From: Odocoileus virginianus
Taxonomy: Eukaryota; Chordata; Mammalia; Artiodactyla; Cervidae
Assembly (NCBI RefSeq): GCF_023699985.2
Contig: NC_069686.1
Coordinates: 38,250,910 to 38,314,909, forward strand
Reading direction: 5' to 3'
DNA: 64,000 nucleotides
Part shown: piece by piece, positions 53,001 to 58,191 of the stretch
Numbering within the stretch: the first letter of the stretch is position 1
Layout: every line of letters begins with the position of its first letter
Made by a program: the position numbers and the translations under genes
Notes under the pieces: model-generated
What the model was told of the DNA's origin: nothing
What the model saw: the letters and a program-made list of their open reading frames with translations, nothing else
The model's database searches: none

Positions 53001-55923
53001 CATACAGGTGCACAAGGAAGAGTTAGAAATTTAGGGACTAAAGATAAGGGATTTTGAAAGCCCACAAGATCCTAAGTTTTGGGAGTCACTGAAGAGAATG
53101 AATACAGTGTAAGATCATCTGAAGTTAAGAGATTAAGTTTTAGAAAAATTAAACTTGAGAGTCTGTGGGTCTAGACGGAGAATCCAAAAGGGAGCACAAG
53201 AAGAGAAAAAAGAACATCTTGGGGCTTAAGAGAGAGGTCAAGGCTAAAGGCATACGTATTTTATAACACACACAAAAATCCTCAATGAGGTGATTAACCC
53301 CCAAATAATCAGGATATGAATACCAAGAACAGAATTTTAAGAAACCTTAATATTTACAGCAGTTGAATGAAAAGGCAGTCAGTAAAAGAAAATTAGAAGA
53401 AATGGGCATAAAAAATCATTAAGGAAACCAAAAGGGAATGAACTATATTTGAAAGACCAAAGGTGATGTCAGTTTTAAGAAATGAGAGCTCAAATAAGAC
53501 AAAAGGATGGGGGCTGAAAATAATCACGGACTCTGGCAATGGGAGTTTTCAATAATAACTTCATTGCAACAGTATGCACAGAATAGTGGCAGCAGAAGCA
53601 TTTGCCTCAATCCGTCTTTTATGTCTTTCTCTACCAATCTAATAAATATCAGTTTAACAATAAACTTGATTCCTTGCCCTGGAATCTGGTATTGTATTGG
53701 CTCGCAAAATGAGCAGATAAAGAAACCCATGAATTCCCAGATCAGACACTTGGAATAAGGTCTGGCTTTTGCCTGGTTCTATTTAATCTCTGGTTCTATT
53801 AATATGACCACCTTTTTATTCCTGTGGCAAAACCTTCACCTTCATCTCCTCTGCAGAAAGTAGATGCTATCATGCTCTGAGAACCTAGTCGACTGTTTTA
53901 TGACCTGGAAGTTTGCATGTGATTGTTTTATGACCTGGAAGTTTGCATGTGAGCAAAAAGAACTCAAATAGGATGATGCTGATTATTGTTGTTTGTCAGA
54001 TGTTCAGGCATGTCCAACTCTCTGCAACCCCATGGACTGCAGCACACCAGGCTTCTTTGTCCTTTACCATCTTCTGGAGTTTGTTCAAACTCATGTCCAG
54101 TGAGTCGGTGATGCTGATCATAGTGGATAGTTAACTGCATTTTTGACATGTTTTCTGTTTATCCTGTACTCACTTAGATGGTTAAGTTCACAAAGAAAAA
54201 GCTTCTGCCACTTGTCTTGTTCACTTGAGCATTAAAAATATTACTAACTCAATGAAGGCAATCTACAGAAAAAATAGCTGCAAGCTTCTGATGACATAAT
54301 TTTAGCCACCACGAGAATTTCTGAACAATCATAGAAAACAGCAGAAACAACACAAGTCTGATCAAGACTAGGATTGCTAGGAAAATTTACACATAAAGAA
54401 GAAAAACTGAAATTATATCTGATGCCAGTGATCAAAATCCCAGGAAAACTGTGAGCACTAGTTATAATGAGTTTCACACCTTGATGATTAAAACAAATAT
54501 CCAATAAGAAAAGACAACCTCTCAAAAATACAAGTAGAATTATTTTTCATAGAGGAGATCTTTTACTATACAAAACCTATAGGATAATTCAGTTAAAATA
54601 ATCCATCTTTTCTTTTCGTTTTTTTTTAATACAATCAAATTGAATTTTACAAAATTCAGTCTTACTGCATTTTTTTGGTTAGTATACTTCATATTACTTC
54701 CCATCAAAATGAGTTGTGTGGGGAGACTGATAGACAGGTTAAACATGCAGCGAAATCATTTTCCAATAGATAAATGTGGGAAATGTTCTGAAGAGCTGGT
54801 AATATCTCAGGATTTAAAGGACTAACTTGGAAATTGGGGGAAAATAATGAATTTGTATAGTTATACAAGTGAAAAGTTTTAACAGTCTAGTGTAAAAAGT
54901 TTATTTATATCAGTAACTTCTTACTACATTAATAAAAATTAGCATATTAATATACCACACAGACATAACAATAATTACTTTTATTTTTTAAATTCAACTG
55001 TAATATCAACATATGCTCATTATAATAAATTTGGAAAACACAGAAAAAGAACATAAAAATCACCAATAATTCCAGCACCTAAATATAACCATTGCTGGCA
55101 TACTGTTGTACATTCTTATTATTTTCTATGCACATGTAGAAATGCTTTAAACAAACCTTAGAGTTTTCCACTTTAGCAATTCTCTGTTCTGTTTTTACAT
55201 TCCCTGTATCATGTATAGAATGCCCCACTAAAGAAAATTCCTTCTTTGTAAATAATTTTTCCTTAACTTAAAATTTTATATGGTATATAAATAAGCAAAA
55301 CTAAAATAATCTTAAGTGGTAAAAGCACCTTAATACAAATCTGAGCAACTTTATTGATGTGAGACGACTAACGAAGCAATTCAACCAAGCAATTTTAGTT
55401 ACTGAAGTGTCAAAAAGACAGATCTATGAAAAGGATCAAGAAGATATTATAACAATGTAACTAGTATTATTTTTATATCCAAACAAGAAAAAAGTCAAAT
55501 CCATGGCTAATTCATTTCAATGTATGACAAAAACCGCTGCAATGATGTAAAGTAATTAGCCTCCAACTAATAAAAATAAATGGAAAAAAAAAAAGAAAAG
55601 AAAAAAGTCAGAATTGTACTTTTCATACTCTATTCAAAGACAGTATGCTTAAGTATTTCTTAAACTGTCAAGGAATATTGTAAAATGTAATATACTTAGG
55701 TCTAAATAAAAATGCAAAATAAAACTGCTAATTAGATGAAATGTTAAGACAAGAGACATTTTTACAAGGTACAGTACCTGATTAGAACTGGCTTTTTCAA
55801 GTCTGTCAATCATAATTTCAAATTGCAAAGGCTTAATTTCCATCTTTCTGTTAAGTCTATTTAATAAGGTCTCATCTTCTGAGTCCATATCATAATCTGG
55901 TTGTTCATTGTCTAGATTAAAGG
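13972..55923 (-). CDS. EPC2: EPC2, enhancer of polycomb homolog 2 (gene-level entry, 12 coding exons, 5' part outside window)
   Basis: EPC2 is a nuclear scaffold subunit of the NuA4/TIP60 (KAT5) histone acetyltransferase complex and the paralogue of EPC1. The coding segments are 55778-55923, 47378-47584, 40373-40521, 39195-39327, 36911-37102, 32256-32345, 28560-28705, 28107-28450, 17771-17907, 16285-16444, 15032-15365 and 13972-14044, joined on the minus strand. Every intron is GT-AG and every phase is consistent. They total 2111 nt: two bases of a split Pro codon, 702 residues and a TAA stop. Counting from the recalled human protein the residues are 105-807, the usual family length, so no coding indel is apparent. 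I chose EPC2 over EPC1 because acidic and C-terminal stretches such as MDSEDETLLNRLNRKMEIKP match EPC2 and differ from EPC1. The EPcA (enhancer of polycomb-like) domain is partly present, followed by a basic central region, a Gln-rich stretch and the conserved EPC C-terminal domain. The start codon and promoter are not in this window. Confidence 0.95.
14045..15031 (-). other. EPC2: Last EPC2 intron
   Basis: 987 bp. Apart from the TG/CA microsatellite at its 5' end (15005-15031) no repeat is recognised. Read through from the upstream exon, the frame stays open to about 14875. Confidence 0.85.
15005..15031. repeat. CA/TG microsatellite overlapping an EPC2 splice donor
   Basis: An interrupted (CA)n with one GG interruption near 15021. 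On the gene strand it reads GTGTGTGTGCC then TGTGTGTGTG, starting with the invariant GT of the intron. Confidence 0.95.
15032..15365 (-). CDS. EPC2: EPC2 coding exon, residues ~673-783 plus split Arg
   Basis: The exon is 334 nt. The acceptor is CCTTCAG. The donor is AG|GTGTGTGTG, sitting directly on a TG microsatellite (15005-15031). It encodes TSKTLYSTNMALSSSPGISA, VQLVRTVGHTTTNHLIPALC, LNNVSVVSPVNVHINTRTSA and SMDRVPKVTPSSAISSIA, a Ser/Thr-rich low-complexity region of the EPC2 C-terminal domain. If the following intron is retained, the frame stays open to about 14875. Confidence 0.97.
15366..16284 (-). other. EPC2: EPC2 intron without recognised repeats
   Basis: 919 bp of unique-looking intron. 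No repeat, RNA gene or second frame of interest seen. Confidence 0.8.
16285..16444 (-). CDS. EPC2: EPC2 coding exon, residues ~620-673
   Basis: The exon is 160 nt, from a TTTGTAG acceptor to TTCAG|GTAAGC. It encodes GSSTSDCMSKTLDSASAHFA, the conserved KTLDSASA motif of EPC proteins, then AASAVVSAPVPSRSEAAKEQ and NTGHNNINGVVQPS. It ends one base into a Gly codon. It belongs to the Ser/Thr/Ala-rich C-terminal domain. Confidence 0.97.
16705..16922 (+). mobile_element. Retroinserted sequence with 20-bp target-site duplication (L1-like body, family uncertain)
   Basis: The direct repeats at 16705-16724 and 16903-16922 (TTTAAAAATACTTGACAATC, one mismatch) flank a 178-bp insert. The insert ends in an ATTTAAAATAAATAAATAAA tail. 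The body (TTGTTGTTAAAGTG, TACCTTTCATCATTAAAAAG) resembles old L1 3' sequence, but I cannot name it with confidence. Confidence 0.65.
17085..17235 (-). mobile_element. MaLR (MLT1-like) LTR fragment
   Basis: On the minus strand it reads GACTTCTGGCCTCCAGAACT, GTATGAGAATAAATTTCTGT and TGTTTAAACC, the 3' part of MLT1-type LTRs. It is truncated and interrupted, with no coding content. Confidence 0.55.
17771..17907 (-). CDS. EPC2: EPC2 coding exon, Gln-rich region, residues ~574-619
   Basis: The exon is 137 nt, from a TTGCCAG acceptor to CAG|GTAAAG. After SGGITEEQFQ it encodes a glutamine-rich segment (THQQQLVQMQRQQLAQLQQK, then QQSQHSSQQTHPKAQ) with heptad-like L/Q spacing typical of EPC proteins. 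The Gln codons are interrupted and mixed, so this is not an expandable trinucleotide tract. It begins the conserved C-terminal domain. Confidence 0.97.
17908..20856 (-). other. EPC2: EPC2 intron, 3' part, mostly unique
   Basis: This is the acceptor side of the 10.2 kb intron. It contains (CA)n at 18939-18966 and (TA)n at 19757-19774. No other repeat or gene is recognised. Confidence 0.7.
18939..18966. repeat. (CA)14 microsatellite
   Basis: Uninterrupted AC dinucleotides, preceded by a short TATATATG stretch. Likely polymorphic. Confidence 0.95.
20857..21622 (+). mobile_element. 5'-truncated bovine-type L1 with target-site duplications
   Basis: The L1 body (20875-21605) starts inside ORF2 and runs through the 3' UTR to CAATTAGCCTTCAATTAAAA and an A-rich tail. 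Flanking copies AAAAGTAACTGACAATCT (20857-20874) and AAAAGTAACTACAATCT (21606-21622) differ by one base deletion, the mark of target-primed insertion. Confidence 0.9.
21003..21419 (+). pseudogene. L1 ORF2 C-terminal fragment
   Basis: An open frame of 138 codons with MFIAALFIIARTWKQ, EYYSAIKRN and RWMNQEPIIQSEVSQKEKNN, the C-terminal tail of L1 ORF2p. The endonuclease and reverse transcriptase domains are missing, so no active protein is possible. Confidence 0.85.
21623..24047 (-). other. EPC2: EPC2 intron segment with an L2 remnant
   Basis: Mostly unique. 23315-23425 resembles the 3' end of L2 (AAGCTCCCTGAAGGTAAGGA, ACACAGTGGCTTGCATATGT). A short GGA-repeat lies at 22590-22604. No gene seen. 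Confidence 0.6.
24048..24170 (+). mobile_element. Bov-tA SINE, 5'-truncated
   Basis: Only the 3' half is present, from GGAGAAGGAAATGGCAACCC to CAAAGAGTCAGACATGACTG. The tRNA-like head is absent. Confidence 0.9.
24340..24463 (+). mobile_element. CHR-family tRNA-derived SINE, short form
   Basis: Visible are AAATTCCCTGGTGGTCCAAT, a B-box-like GGTTTGATTCC, AAATAAGATCCTGCAGGCCC and an AAACAAACAAATAA tail. Confidence 0.8.
24464..25285 (-). other. EPC2: EPC2 intron segment, nothing recognised
   Basis: No repeat or gene recognised between a CHR SINE and a BovB copy. Confidence 0.6.
25286..26797 (-). mobile_element. BovB (RTE) LINE, 5'-truncated, sense to EPC2
   Basis: The low end carries the BovB 3' terminus (AGTTCAGTTCAGTCGCTCAG on plus). 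The element runs upward through the 3' UTR and reverse transcriptase region to about 26797. Frames are broken outside 26023-26490. No clear target-site duplication was found. Confidence 0.93.
26023..26490 (-). pseudogene. BovB reverse transcriptase fragment
   Basis: 155 open codons include QAGFRKGRGTRDQIANISWI, CFIDYAKAFDCVDHNKLWKI, GIHQGCILSACLFNLYAEYI and then RYPDDTTLM. The catalytic YADD box reads YPDD, so one core residue is changed. Flanking frames are broken. Confidence 0.9.
26798..27591 (-). other. EPC2: EPC2 intron segment, nothing recognised
   Basis: A/T-rich unique sequence. Short open frames only. Confidence 0.6.
27592..27748 (+). mobile_element. Bov-tA SINE, 3'-truncated
   Basis: Head AGGCTTCCCTAGTGGCTCAG, GGTTTGATCCCTGGGTCGAG and CAGTATTCTTGCCTGGAGAA are present. 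It stops at GGAGCCTGTCAGG, about 40 bp before a full-length end, and lies about 350 bp from the 28107 exon. Confidence 0.9.
28107..28450 (-). CDS. EPC2: EPC2 coding exon, residues ~459-573
   Basis: The exon is 344 nt, the largest here, from a CTTTTCAG acceptor to TCAG|GTAAGT, a consensus donor. It encodes VIMDRIATEHDPVLKQIDPE, a Ser-rich stretch with SSNFSRTNASNKH, then LSEILSNIRSCRLQCFQPRL and LNLQDSDSEECTSRK, ending KNGIS. The Ser/Asp/Glu run resembles casein-kinase-type substrate sequence, which is inference only. It ends one base into the Val codon completed across the following 10.2 kb intron. Confidence 0.96.
28451..28559 (-). other. EPC2: Short EPC2 intron (109 bp)
   Basis: Donor GTAAAC, acceptor TTTTCAG. 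No repeat inside. Confidence 0.9.
28560..28705 (-). CDS. EPC2: EPC2 coding exon, residues ~411-458 plus split Arg
   Basis: The exon is 146 nt, from a TGTACAG acceptor to GGAAG|GTAAAC. It encodes PRLDQTNRSFGNSELADLDK, then LRYRHCLTTLTVPRRCIGFA and the Arg/Gly stretch RRRIGRGG. It ends two bases into an Arg codon. The intron to the next exon is only 109 bp (28451-28559), the shortest in the window. Confidence 0.96.
29003..29046 (-). mobile_element. Tiny BovB/Bov-tA 3'-end fragment
   Basis: TGCTGTTCAGTTGCTCAGTA followed by GTGTCCAACTC is the reverse complement of the shared BovB/Bov-tA 3' end. It is too short to assign to one family. Confidence 0.6.
29573..30056 (-). mobile_element. BovB 3' fragment, head-to-head with the next BovB
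   Basis: The minus-strand BovB 3' end lies at 29573 (CAGTTCAGTTCAACTGAG on plus). It runs to GTTGGCAAAGTAATG at 30056, where a plus-strand BovB begins without a gap. The 484 bp is an inverted repeat of the 3' part of 30057-32188. Confidence 0.9.
30057..32188 (+). mobile_element. BovB (RTE) LINE, 5'-truncated, antisense to EPC2
   Basis: It begins at GGAGCTGACTGTGGCTCAGA, the linker before the reverse transcriptase, and continues to the BovB 3' terminus CTGAGCAACTGAATTGAACT. It encloses an open reverse transcriptase frame (31097-31831), but frameshifts occur upstream (30400-31100). Its end is about 67 bp from an EPC2 splice donor. Confidence 0.93.
31097..31831 (+). pseudogene. BovB reverse transcriptase, longest surviving frame (244 codons)
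   Basis: The palm and thumb of an RTE reverse transcriptase: GVRQGCILSPCLLNLYADYI (motif B region), then RYALDTTLMAESEELKSLLL. The catalytic YADD box reads YALD, so one essential Asp is lost. LKLNFQKTKIMASGPTTSWQ and VVMYGCESWTIKKAER follow. The N-terminal fingers and the endonuclease are not in frame, so the copy is inactive. Confidence 0.9.
32256..32345 (-). CDS. EPC2: EPC2 coding exon, residues ~381-410
   Basis: The exon is 90 nt (30 codons), from a TTCTAG acceptor to GCT|GTAAGA. It encodes VPSPASEPEEENDPDGPCAF followed by RRRAGCQYYA, the conserved acidic-to-basic segment of EPC proteins. I read VPSPAS where I recall VLSPVS in human. The 3' end of a plus-strand BovB lies only about 67 bp past the donor. 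Confidence 0.95.
32346..35502 (-). other. EPC2: EPC2 intron segment, unique
   Basis: About 3.1 kb with no repeat I can name. Frames at 33212-33487 and 33607-33873 have no domain signature. A/T-rich runs lie near 34510-34530. Confidence 0.6.
35500..35850 (-). pseudogene. L1 ORF2 segment in the inverted arm
   Basis: Open L1 ORF2 sequence on the minus strand: RQPSDWEKIIANEATDKGLI, KWAKELNRHFSKEDIQMAKK and MKRCSTSLIIREMQIKTTMR. Having both arms open suggests a fairly young insertion. It is not a functional gene. Confidence 0.85.
35503..36840 (+). mobile_element. L1 with 5' inversion (twin-primed) and 13-bp target-site duplications
   Basis: AAACTCTAAGATA flanks the insert at 35503-35515 and 36828-36840. 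35516 to about 35975 is L1 ORF2 on the minus strand. From about 35976 the same L1 continues on the plus strand through the ORF2 end and 3' UTR (AATTAGCCTCCAACTAATAA) to a long A-rich tail. The inverted arm ends at L1 ...AAAAGTC and the forward arm starts at the next L1 bases, TACAAGC, so almost nothing was lost between them. Confidence 0.95.
35976..36423 (+). pseudogene. L1 ORF2 C-terminus in the forward arm
   Basis: The open frame continues the ORF2 protein from the inverted arm: SNKCWRGCGEKGTLLHCWWE with the C-x3-C-x7-H-x4-C cysteine-rich motif, IELPYDPAIPLLGIHTKETR, MFIAALFIIARTWKQPR and RWMKLEPIIQSEVSQKDK, with a stop after HIYGI. Confidence 0.85.
36911..37102 (-). CDS. EPC2: EPC2 coding exon, residues ~317-380
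   Basis: The exon is 192 nt (64 codons, phase 0 to phase 0), from an AAACAG acceptor to CAG|GTGCTT. The donor has CTT at +4 to +6 and is weaker than its neighbours. It encodes a His-rich start (HPHHLSLKEEASD), a lysine cluster (RQKKKYPKKPKAEA) that could serve in nuclear localisation, and the acidic DFHSSEEDEFPQ. A 5'-inverted L1 lies only about 70 bp downstream in gene sense (36840 and below). Confidence 0.95.
37103..39194 (-). other. EPC2: EPC2 intron with a MIR
   Basis: Mostly unique A/T-rich intron. 38890-39095 is a MIR. Confidence 0.6.
38890..39095 (+). mobile_element. MIR SINE
   Basis: MIR-like order of motifs: TTTTTGGTGTTAGACCTAGA, AATCTGCCACTTAATAACTA, GGATGTGGCAAGGATTAACG and GCAAAGTACAAAAAGTAGGA. 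It ends about 100 bp before the 39195 exon boundary. Confidence 0.65.
39195..39327 (-). CDS. EPC2: EPC2 coding exon, residues ~272-316
   Basis: The exon is 133 nt. Its first base completes the split Arg codon, and it ends in AAG|GTGAGT, a near-ideal donor. It encodes YHLGDYGGEILNEVKISRSE followed by KELYATPATLHNGNHHKVQE. The intron to the upstream exon is about 1 kb and carries a small BovB 3' fragment. Confidence 0.96.
39507..39793 (+). mobile_element. Short BovB 3' end with perfect 13-bp target-site duplication
   Basis: AAAAACAAAACAA occurs at 39507-39519 and 39781-39793. Between them is 261 bp of BovB 3' UTR ending in ACTGAGCGACTGAACTGAAC. It lies in the 1 kb intron between two EPC2 exons, antisense to the gene. 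Confidence 0.95.
40373..40521 (-). CDS. EPC2: EPC2 coding exon, residues ~223-271 plus split Arg
   Basis: The exon is 149 nt, from a GAATAG acceptor to an AAAAAAG|GTAACA donor. It encodes NRKNDEASYEKMLKLRREFS and then a charged helix, ITILEMIKRREKTKRELLHL, that looks coiled-coil-like. It ends two bases into an Arg codon completed by the next exon. This is a conserved EPC-family segment just after the basic cluster of the preceding exon. Confidence 0.96.
40649..40705 (+). repeat. A-rich insertion with target-site duplication but no element body
   Basis: The 15-bp direct repeat TAAACAGCAATTACA at 40649-40663 and 40691-40705 flanks 27 bp that is almost pure A, with one internal TTAC. This looks like a retroinsertion of poly(A) only. 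Confidence 0.6.
40706..42169 (-). other. EPC2: EPC2 intron segment, unique
   Basis: A/T-rich with A-runs (40727-40752). No gene or named repeat recognised. Confidence 0.6.
42308..42657 (+). mobile_element. Solo MaLR LTR (MLT1-type) with perfect 5-bp target-site duplication
   Basis: The LTR 42313-42652 starts TGTTACGGACTGAACATTTG and ends GGACTATGACA. Internal MLT1 phrases are TTATGTTGAAATCCTAACTA, GCCATGTGAGGACACAGCAA and GACTTCCCAACGTCCAGAAC, with an AATAAA signal. CACAT flanks it on both sides (42308-42312 and 42653-42657). Only the LTR remains. No coding part is present. Confidence 0.9.
43051..43471 (-). mobile_element. BovB 3' fragment with 11-bp target-site duplication
   Basis: CATGTCTCTTT at 43051-43061 and 43461-43471 flanks 399 bp of minus-strand BovB 3' region (GTTCAGTTGCTCAGTCATGT at the low end). 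The host old repeat reads through the site. Confidence 0.95.
43659..43821 (-). mobile_element. 5'-truncated Bov-tA with GAAA tail and 12-bp target-site duplication
   Basis: TTGCTCATCATA at 43659-43670 and 43810-43821 flanks a minus-strand Bov-tA 3' half. Its tail is a short (GAAA)n on the plus strand (43671-43689). Confidence 0.95.
44443..44937 (+). mobile_element. Composite inserted block with Bov-tA 3' halves at both ends
   Basis: The host old repeat is duplicated around the block: CTAGTTGCTTCTACATG at 44426-44442 and CTAATTGCTTCTATATG from 44938 or a few bases before. The block holds a Bov-tA 3' end (44448-44530), about 290 bp of unidentified unique sequence, then a second Bov-tA 3' half (44824-44937) in the same orientation. 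Confidence 0.6.
45061..47377 (-). other. EPC2: EPC2 intron segment with a possible MER5-like remnant
   Basis: Mostly unique. 45229-45327 begins GCGGTTCTCAAACTG and ends near TTAGAACCACCAC, which could be a decayed MER5-type hAT piece (weak). No gene seen. Confidence 0.4.
47378..47584 (-). CDS. EPC2: EPC2 coding exon, residues ~154-222
   Basis: The exon is 207 nt (69 codons, phase 0 at both ends), between a TTTAG acceptor and AAG|GTAATA. It encodes LVTLQEAKLLLNEDDYLIKA, then the basic stretch VRKRKNCRGPSLIP, then DPYVAFRRRTEKMQTRK, a strongly basic conserved EPcA-region segment. At one position I read Ser (TNSDPY) where I recall Asn in human. It is isolated between two large repeat-bearing introns of about 6.9 and 8.2 kb. 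Confidence 0.96.
47585..49048 (-). other. EPC2: EPC2 intron segment, unique
   Basis: No gene or named repeat recognised. Confidence 0.6.
49049..49467 (+). mobile_element. Short L1 with 5' inversion (twin-primed) and 12-bp target-site duplication
   Basis: AACAGAGCTTTC at 49049-49060 and 49456-49467 flanks the insert. 49061-49130 is L1 on the minus strand (reverse of ATATATATGGAATTTAGAAA and neighbours). From about 49131 the L1 3' UTR runs on the plus strand to TAATTAGCCTCCAACTAATA and an AAAAC-repeat tail. About 27 bp of L1 is missing at the inversion point, judged against the copy at 36420-36485. Confidence 0.95.
49468..50321 (-). other. EPC2: EPC2 intron segment, unique
   Basis: No gene or named repeat recognised. 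Confidence 0.6.
50322..50603 (+). mobile_element. BovB 3' end fragment
   Basis: It reads ACTGAATACTCATTGGAAGG, GAAAAGACCCTGATGCTGGG and on to CAACTGAGTGACTG. The target-site duplication is not clear. Confidence 0.9.
50649..50886 (+). mobile_element. Full-length Bov-tA with 14-bp target-site duplication
   Basis: ATATACAAAACTCA at 50649-50662 and 50873-50886 flanks a complete Bov-tA (GGCTTTCCTGGTAGCTCAAT head, GGTTTGAACCCTGG B-box region, CAGACATGACTGAGCATGC end). Confidence 0.95.
50887..51515 (-). other. EPC2: EPC2 intron segment, unique
   Basis: A-rich, purine-biased around 51280-51370. No gene or named repeat. Confidence 0.6.
51516..52826 (-). mobile_element. BovB (RTE), 5'-truncated, with 10-bp target-site duplication
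   Basis: TTTGAAAATG at 51516-51525 and 52817-52826 flanks 1291 bp of minus-strand BovB, from its 3' end (GTTATTCAGTCACTCAGTCA) into the reverse transcriptase region. It is sense to EPC2. Confidence 0.93.
52190..52483 (-). pseudogene. BovB reverse transcriptase fragment with intact YADD
   Basis: 97 open codons: GVHQGYILSLCLFNFYAEYI, KIAGRNINNLSYADDTTLMA and EKLKSLLMRGKEESG. The YADD catalytic box is intact, but the frame is broken on both sides and no endonuclease is present. Confidence 0.85.
52827..53893 (-). other. EPC2: EPC2 intron segment, unique
   Basis: No named repeat. The frame at 53507-53758 has no recognisable domain. Confidence 0.5.
53894..53952. repeat. Perfect 30-bp-period tandem duplication
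   Basis: TGTTTTATGACCTGGAAGTT and the following TGCATGTGA occur at 53894-53922 and again at 53924-53952 with no mismatch. Confidence 0.95.
53980..54116 (-). mobile_element. BovB 3' end fragment
   Basis: TGTTCAGGCATGTCCAACTC, CCCCATGGACTGCAGCACAC and TTTGTTCAAACTCATGTCCA match the reverse of the BovB 3' UTR. It is truncated at both sides. Confidence 0.85.
54117..55484 (-). other. EPC2: EPC2 intron segment, mostly unique
   Basis: 55010-55150 (TTATAATAAATTTGGAAAAC, AAAATCACCAATAATTCCAG) resembles an old mammalian repeat that I cannot name. No gene seen. Confidence 0.45.
55485..55610 (+). mobile_element. Minimal L1 3' end insertion with 13-bp target-site duplication
   Basis: AAGAAAAAAGTCA at 55485-55497 and 55598-55610 flanks 100 bp: the last part of an L1 3' UTR (CCATGGCTAATTCATTTCAA, TAATTAGCCTCCAACTAATA) plus its A-tail. 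It is antisense to EPC2, about 170 bp from the 55778 exon. Confidence 0.95.
55778..55923 (-). CDS. EPC2: EPC2 coding exon, residues ~105-153 (probably exon 3)
   Basis: The exon is 146 nt. It starts after an AG acceptor with a long pyrimidine tract (poly-A on the plus strand at 55931-55948). The first two bases complete a Pro codon, and it ends at CAG followed by GTACTG. It encodes the acidic segment DNEQPDYDMDSEDETLLNRL and then the helix LQFEIMIDRLEKASSNQ, part of the EPcA (EPL1-like) domain that in this family contacts partner subunits of the acetyltransferase complex. It is the first exon of the gene in the window. A very short L1 tail insertion lies about 180 bp into the following intron. 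Confidence 0.95.
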
Positions 55924-56399
55924 CTAGAAAAGAAAAAAAAAAAAAAAATCTTCAAACTCAGGAGAAATCATGGAGTTATATAGTGTTTATATCTGACCAC
56001 AGAATACTCCCAAAGTATATAAAGTACTGACCAGAGTTCATGAGCAGACATCAAAAAATTGGTTTTAGAGATTTAGCTGAAAATATATTTTAATTCATAT
56101 ATGATTTAAAGTTTAACACTAAAAATAGCAACTAGAATTATTTATTTTAAAAACAAAGGGTCACAAATATATATTAAAACATAAACTAACAAATATATAA
56201 AAAAAGATAACACGTATTCTCATGGTAGTTTGACAGCATAATCAGAAGTTATGGAACAATATTAACAATCCAGAAATAAACTCAAGTACAAAATATATGA
56301 TGAGAATTGCATTTCAAGCCATTGGAAATAAAACTTAAAAAAACTTAAATAAGACTTAAAAAAACAAGAGACACTTGCCTGACAGACTAATTTTCTTTA

Positions 56400-56640
56400 A
56401 AAAAAATATTTTAACATGTGCAACATTATAGATGGATTTGAGTCACTATACTAAATGAAATAAAGTCAAAGAAAGACAAATAATGTATGATCTCACTTTT
56501 ATGTGGAACCTAAAAAAAAACCCAAACTCACAGAGAGATATCAGACTTGTGGTTACCAGAGGCAGAGGGTGGGATGAGGGGGAAACAAAGAAGGTAGAGG
56601 AGCATGAAAGGTAAAGAAAAATTGCTAGGAAATTAAAATT
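56400..56640 (+). mobile_element. Old L1 (L1M-type) 3' fragment
   Basis: Recognised from ATGAAATAAAGTCAAAGAAA, GTATGATCTCACTTTTATGT and TTGTGGTTACCAGAGGCAGA. It is diverged, with uncertain ends. Confidence 0.6.
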
Positions 56641-58191
56641 TTCAAAATTTCACTTTTGGGGGCACAGTTTCTTCTCTTGGCTGTTAGGCTTTATCACCCA
56701 TTAACAAAGAGAACAACCAATTAGGCAGGTTATCAAGAGATATTGCTTGAAATATTCTTAGTGATGTGTGCAAGAAATTTGCTATTTCAAATGAAATCAT
56801 ATTTAAGGATTGTCTAGCTCTGAGAAGCTGAGTTCTAAATTTGACCAGAAATTCATTTCTGGGTCCCTGAAGTCAACTGCTTCTTTTTATGAACTGACAA
56901 AAATCAGGATGAGGTACTCACTAATATTTAGAATGGACCACCATAATTTTGAATGGACCCCATGAACAGTATGATAAGGCAAAAAAGGCATGACATTGGA
57001 AGATGAGAGCCCAGGTCTGTAGGTGTCCAATATGCTACAGGGGAAGAGGGAAGAAACAGCTCCATAAAGAATGAAGAAGCTGGGCCAAAGCGAAAACAAC
57101 GCCCAGTTGTAGATGTGTCTAGTGGTAAAGTCAAGTCTGATGCTATAAGGAACAATACTGCATAGGCGCCTGGAATGTTAGGTCAATGAATCAAGGTTAA
57201 ATTGGATGTGGTCAAGCAGGAGAGGGAAGAGTAACACCAATGTTTTAGCAATCAGTGAACTAAAATGGCCCAGAATGGGTGAGTTTAATTCAGATGACTA
57301 TTATAGCTACTACTGTGGGCAAGAATCCCTTAGAAGAAATGGGAGTAGCCCTCATAGTCAACAAAAGAGTCAGAAATGCAGTACTTGGGCGCAATCTCAA
57401 AAATGACAGAATGATCTCATTTGATTCCAGCAAGCCATTCAACATCACAGTAATCCAAATCTATGCTCCCAACCACTAATGCCGAAGAAACTAAAGTAGA
57501 ACACTTCTAGAACTAACACCAAAGACATCCTTTCATCACAGAGGATTGGAATGCAAAAGTAGGAAGTCAAGAGATACCTGCAGTAACAGGCAAGTTTGGC
57601 CTTGGCGTACAAAATGAAGTATGGCAAAGGCTAACAGAGTTTTGCCAAAAGAATGCACTGGTCATAGCAAAACACCCTCTTCGAACCACAAAAGAGATGA
57701 CTCTACACATGGACATCACTAGATGGTCAATACAGAAATCTGTTTTAATTGAGGCTCTTAATGAAGATAAAGTGTTGATTAGGCAAGAACTTTATTAACA
57801 GTGTAAATTTCGAAACAGCCTTTGTAGGTTTGAAAAATCCCTAGCACATCCTATATCCCTCCTTATAATGAAGTCTCAGAACCACATTTTCCCAAGCCAG
57901 TGAAATATTTTTTATCTTTTATAAATCTACTCCATTAACTTAAGGTATGTAAAGATGAAATTATGACAACTGGTTGGACTGTTATCTTTAGATATGAAAG
58001 ACTAGTTATATTATGTACATGGAATTAATAAAATTGCCTTAATAGTGTGTTTTCCCCCTGATTTCTCTGCCTAACTTGAGATGGTTAGAAAAATAGGTAT
58101 TTAGAATTAAACCAGGAATCATCAAAGTAACTGTTAGCCAAATCTGAGTCATCTGTGACTGACTTCCCACTACAAGATCAGAATTTAAAGA

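Noticed and set aside
13972..55923. Assignment to EPC1 instead of EPC2
   Set aside because: The acidic segment MDSEDETLL, the LHNGNHHKVQECKTK segment and the Ser/Thr-rich C-terminus match EPC2 as I remember it and differ from EPC1. The residue total also fits 807 rather than about 836.
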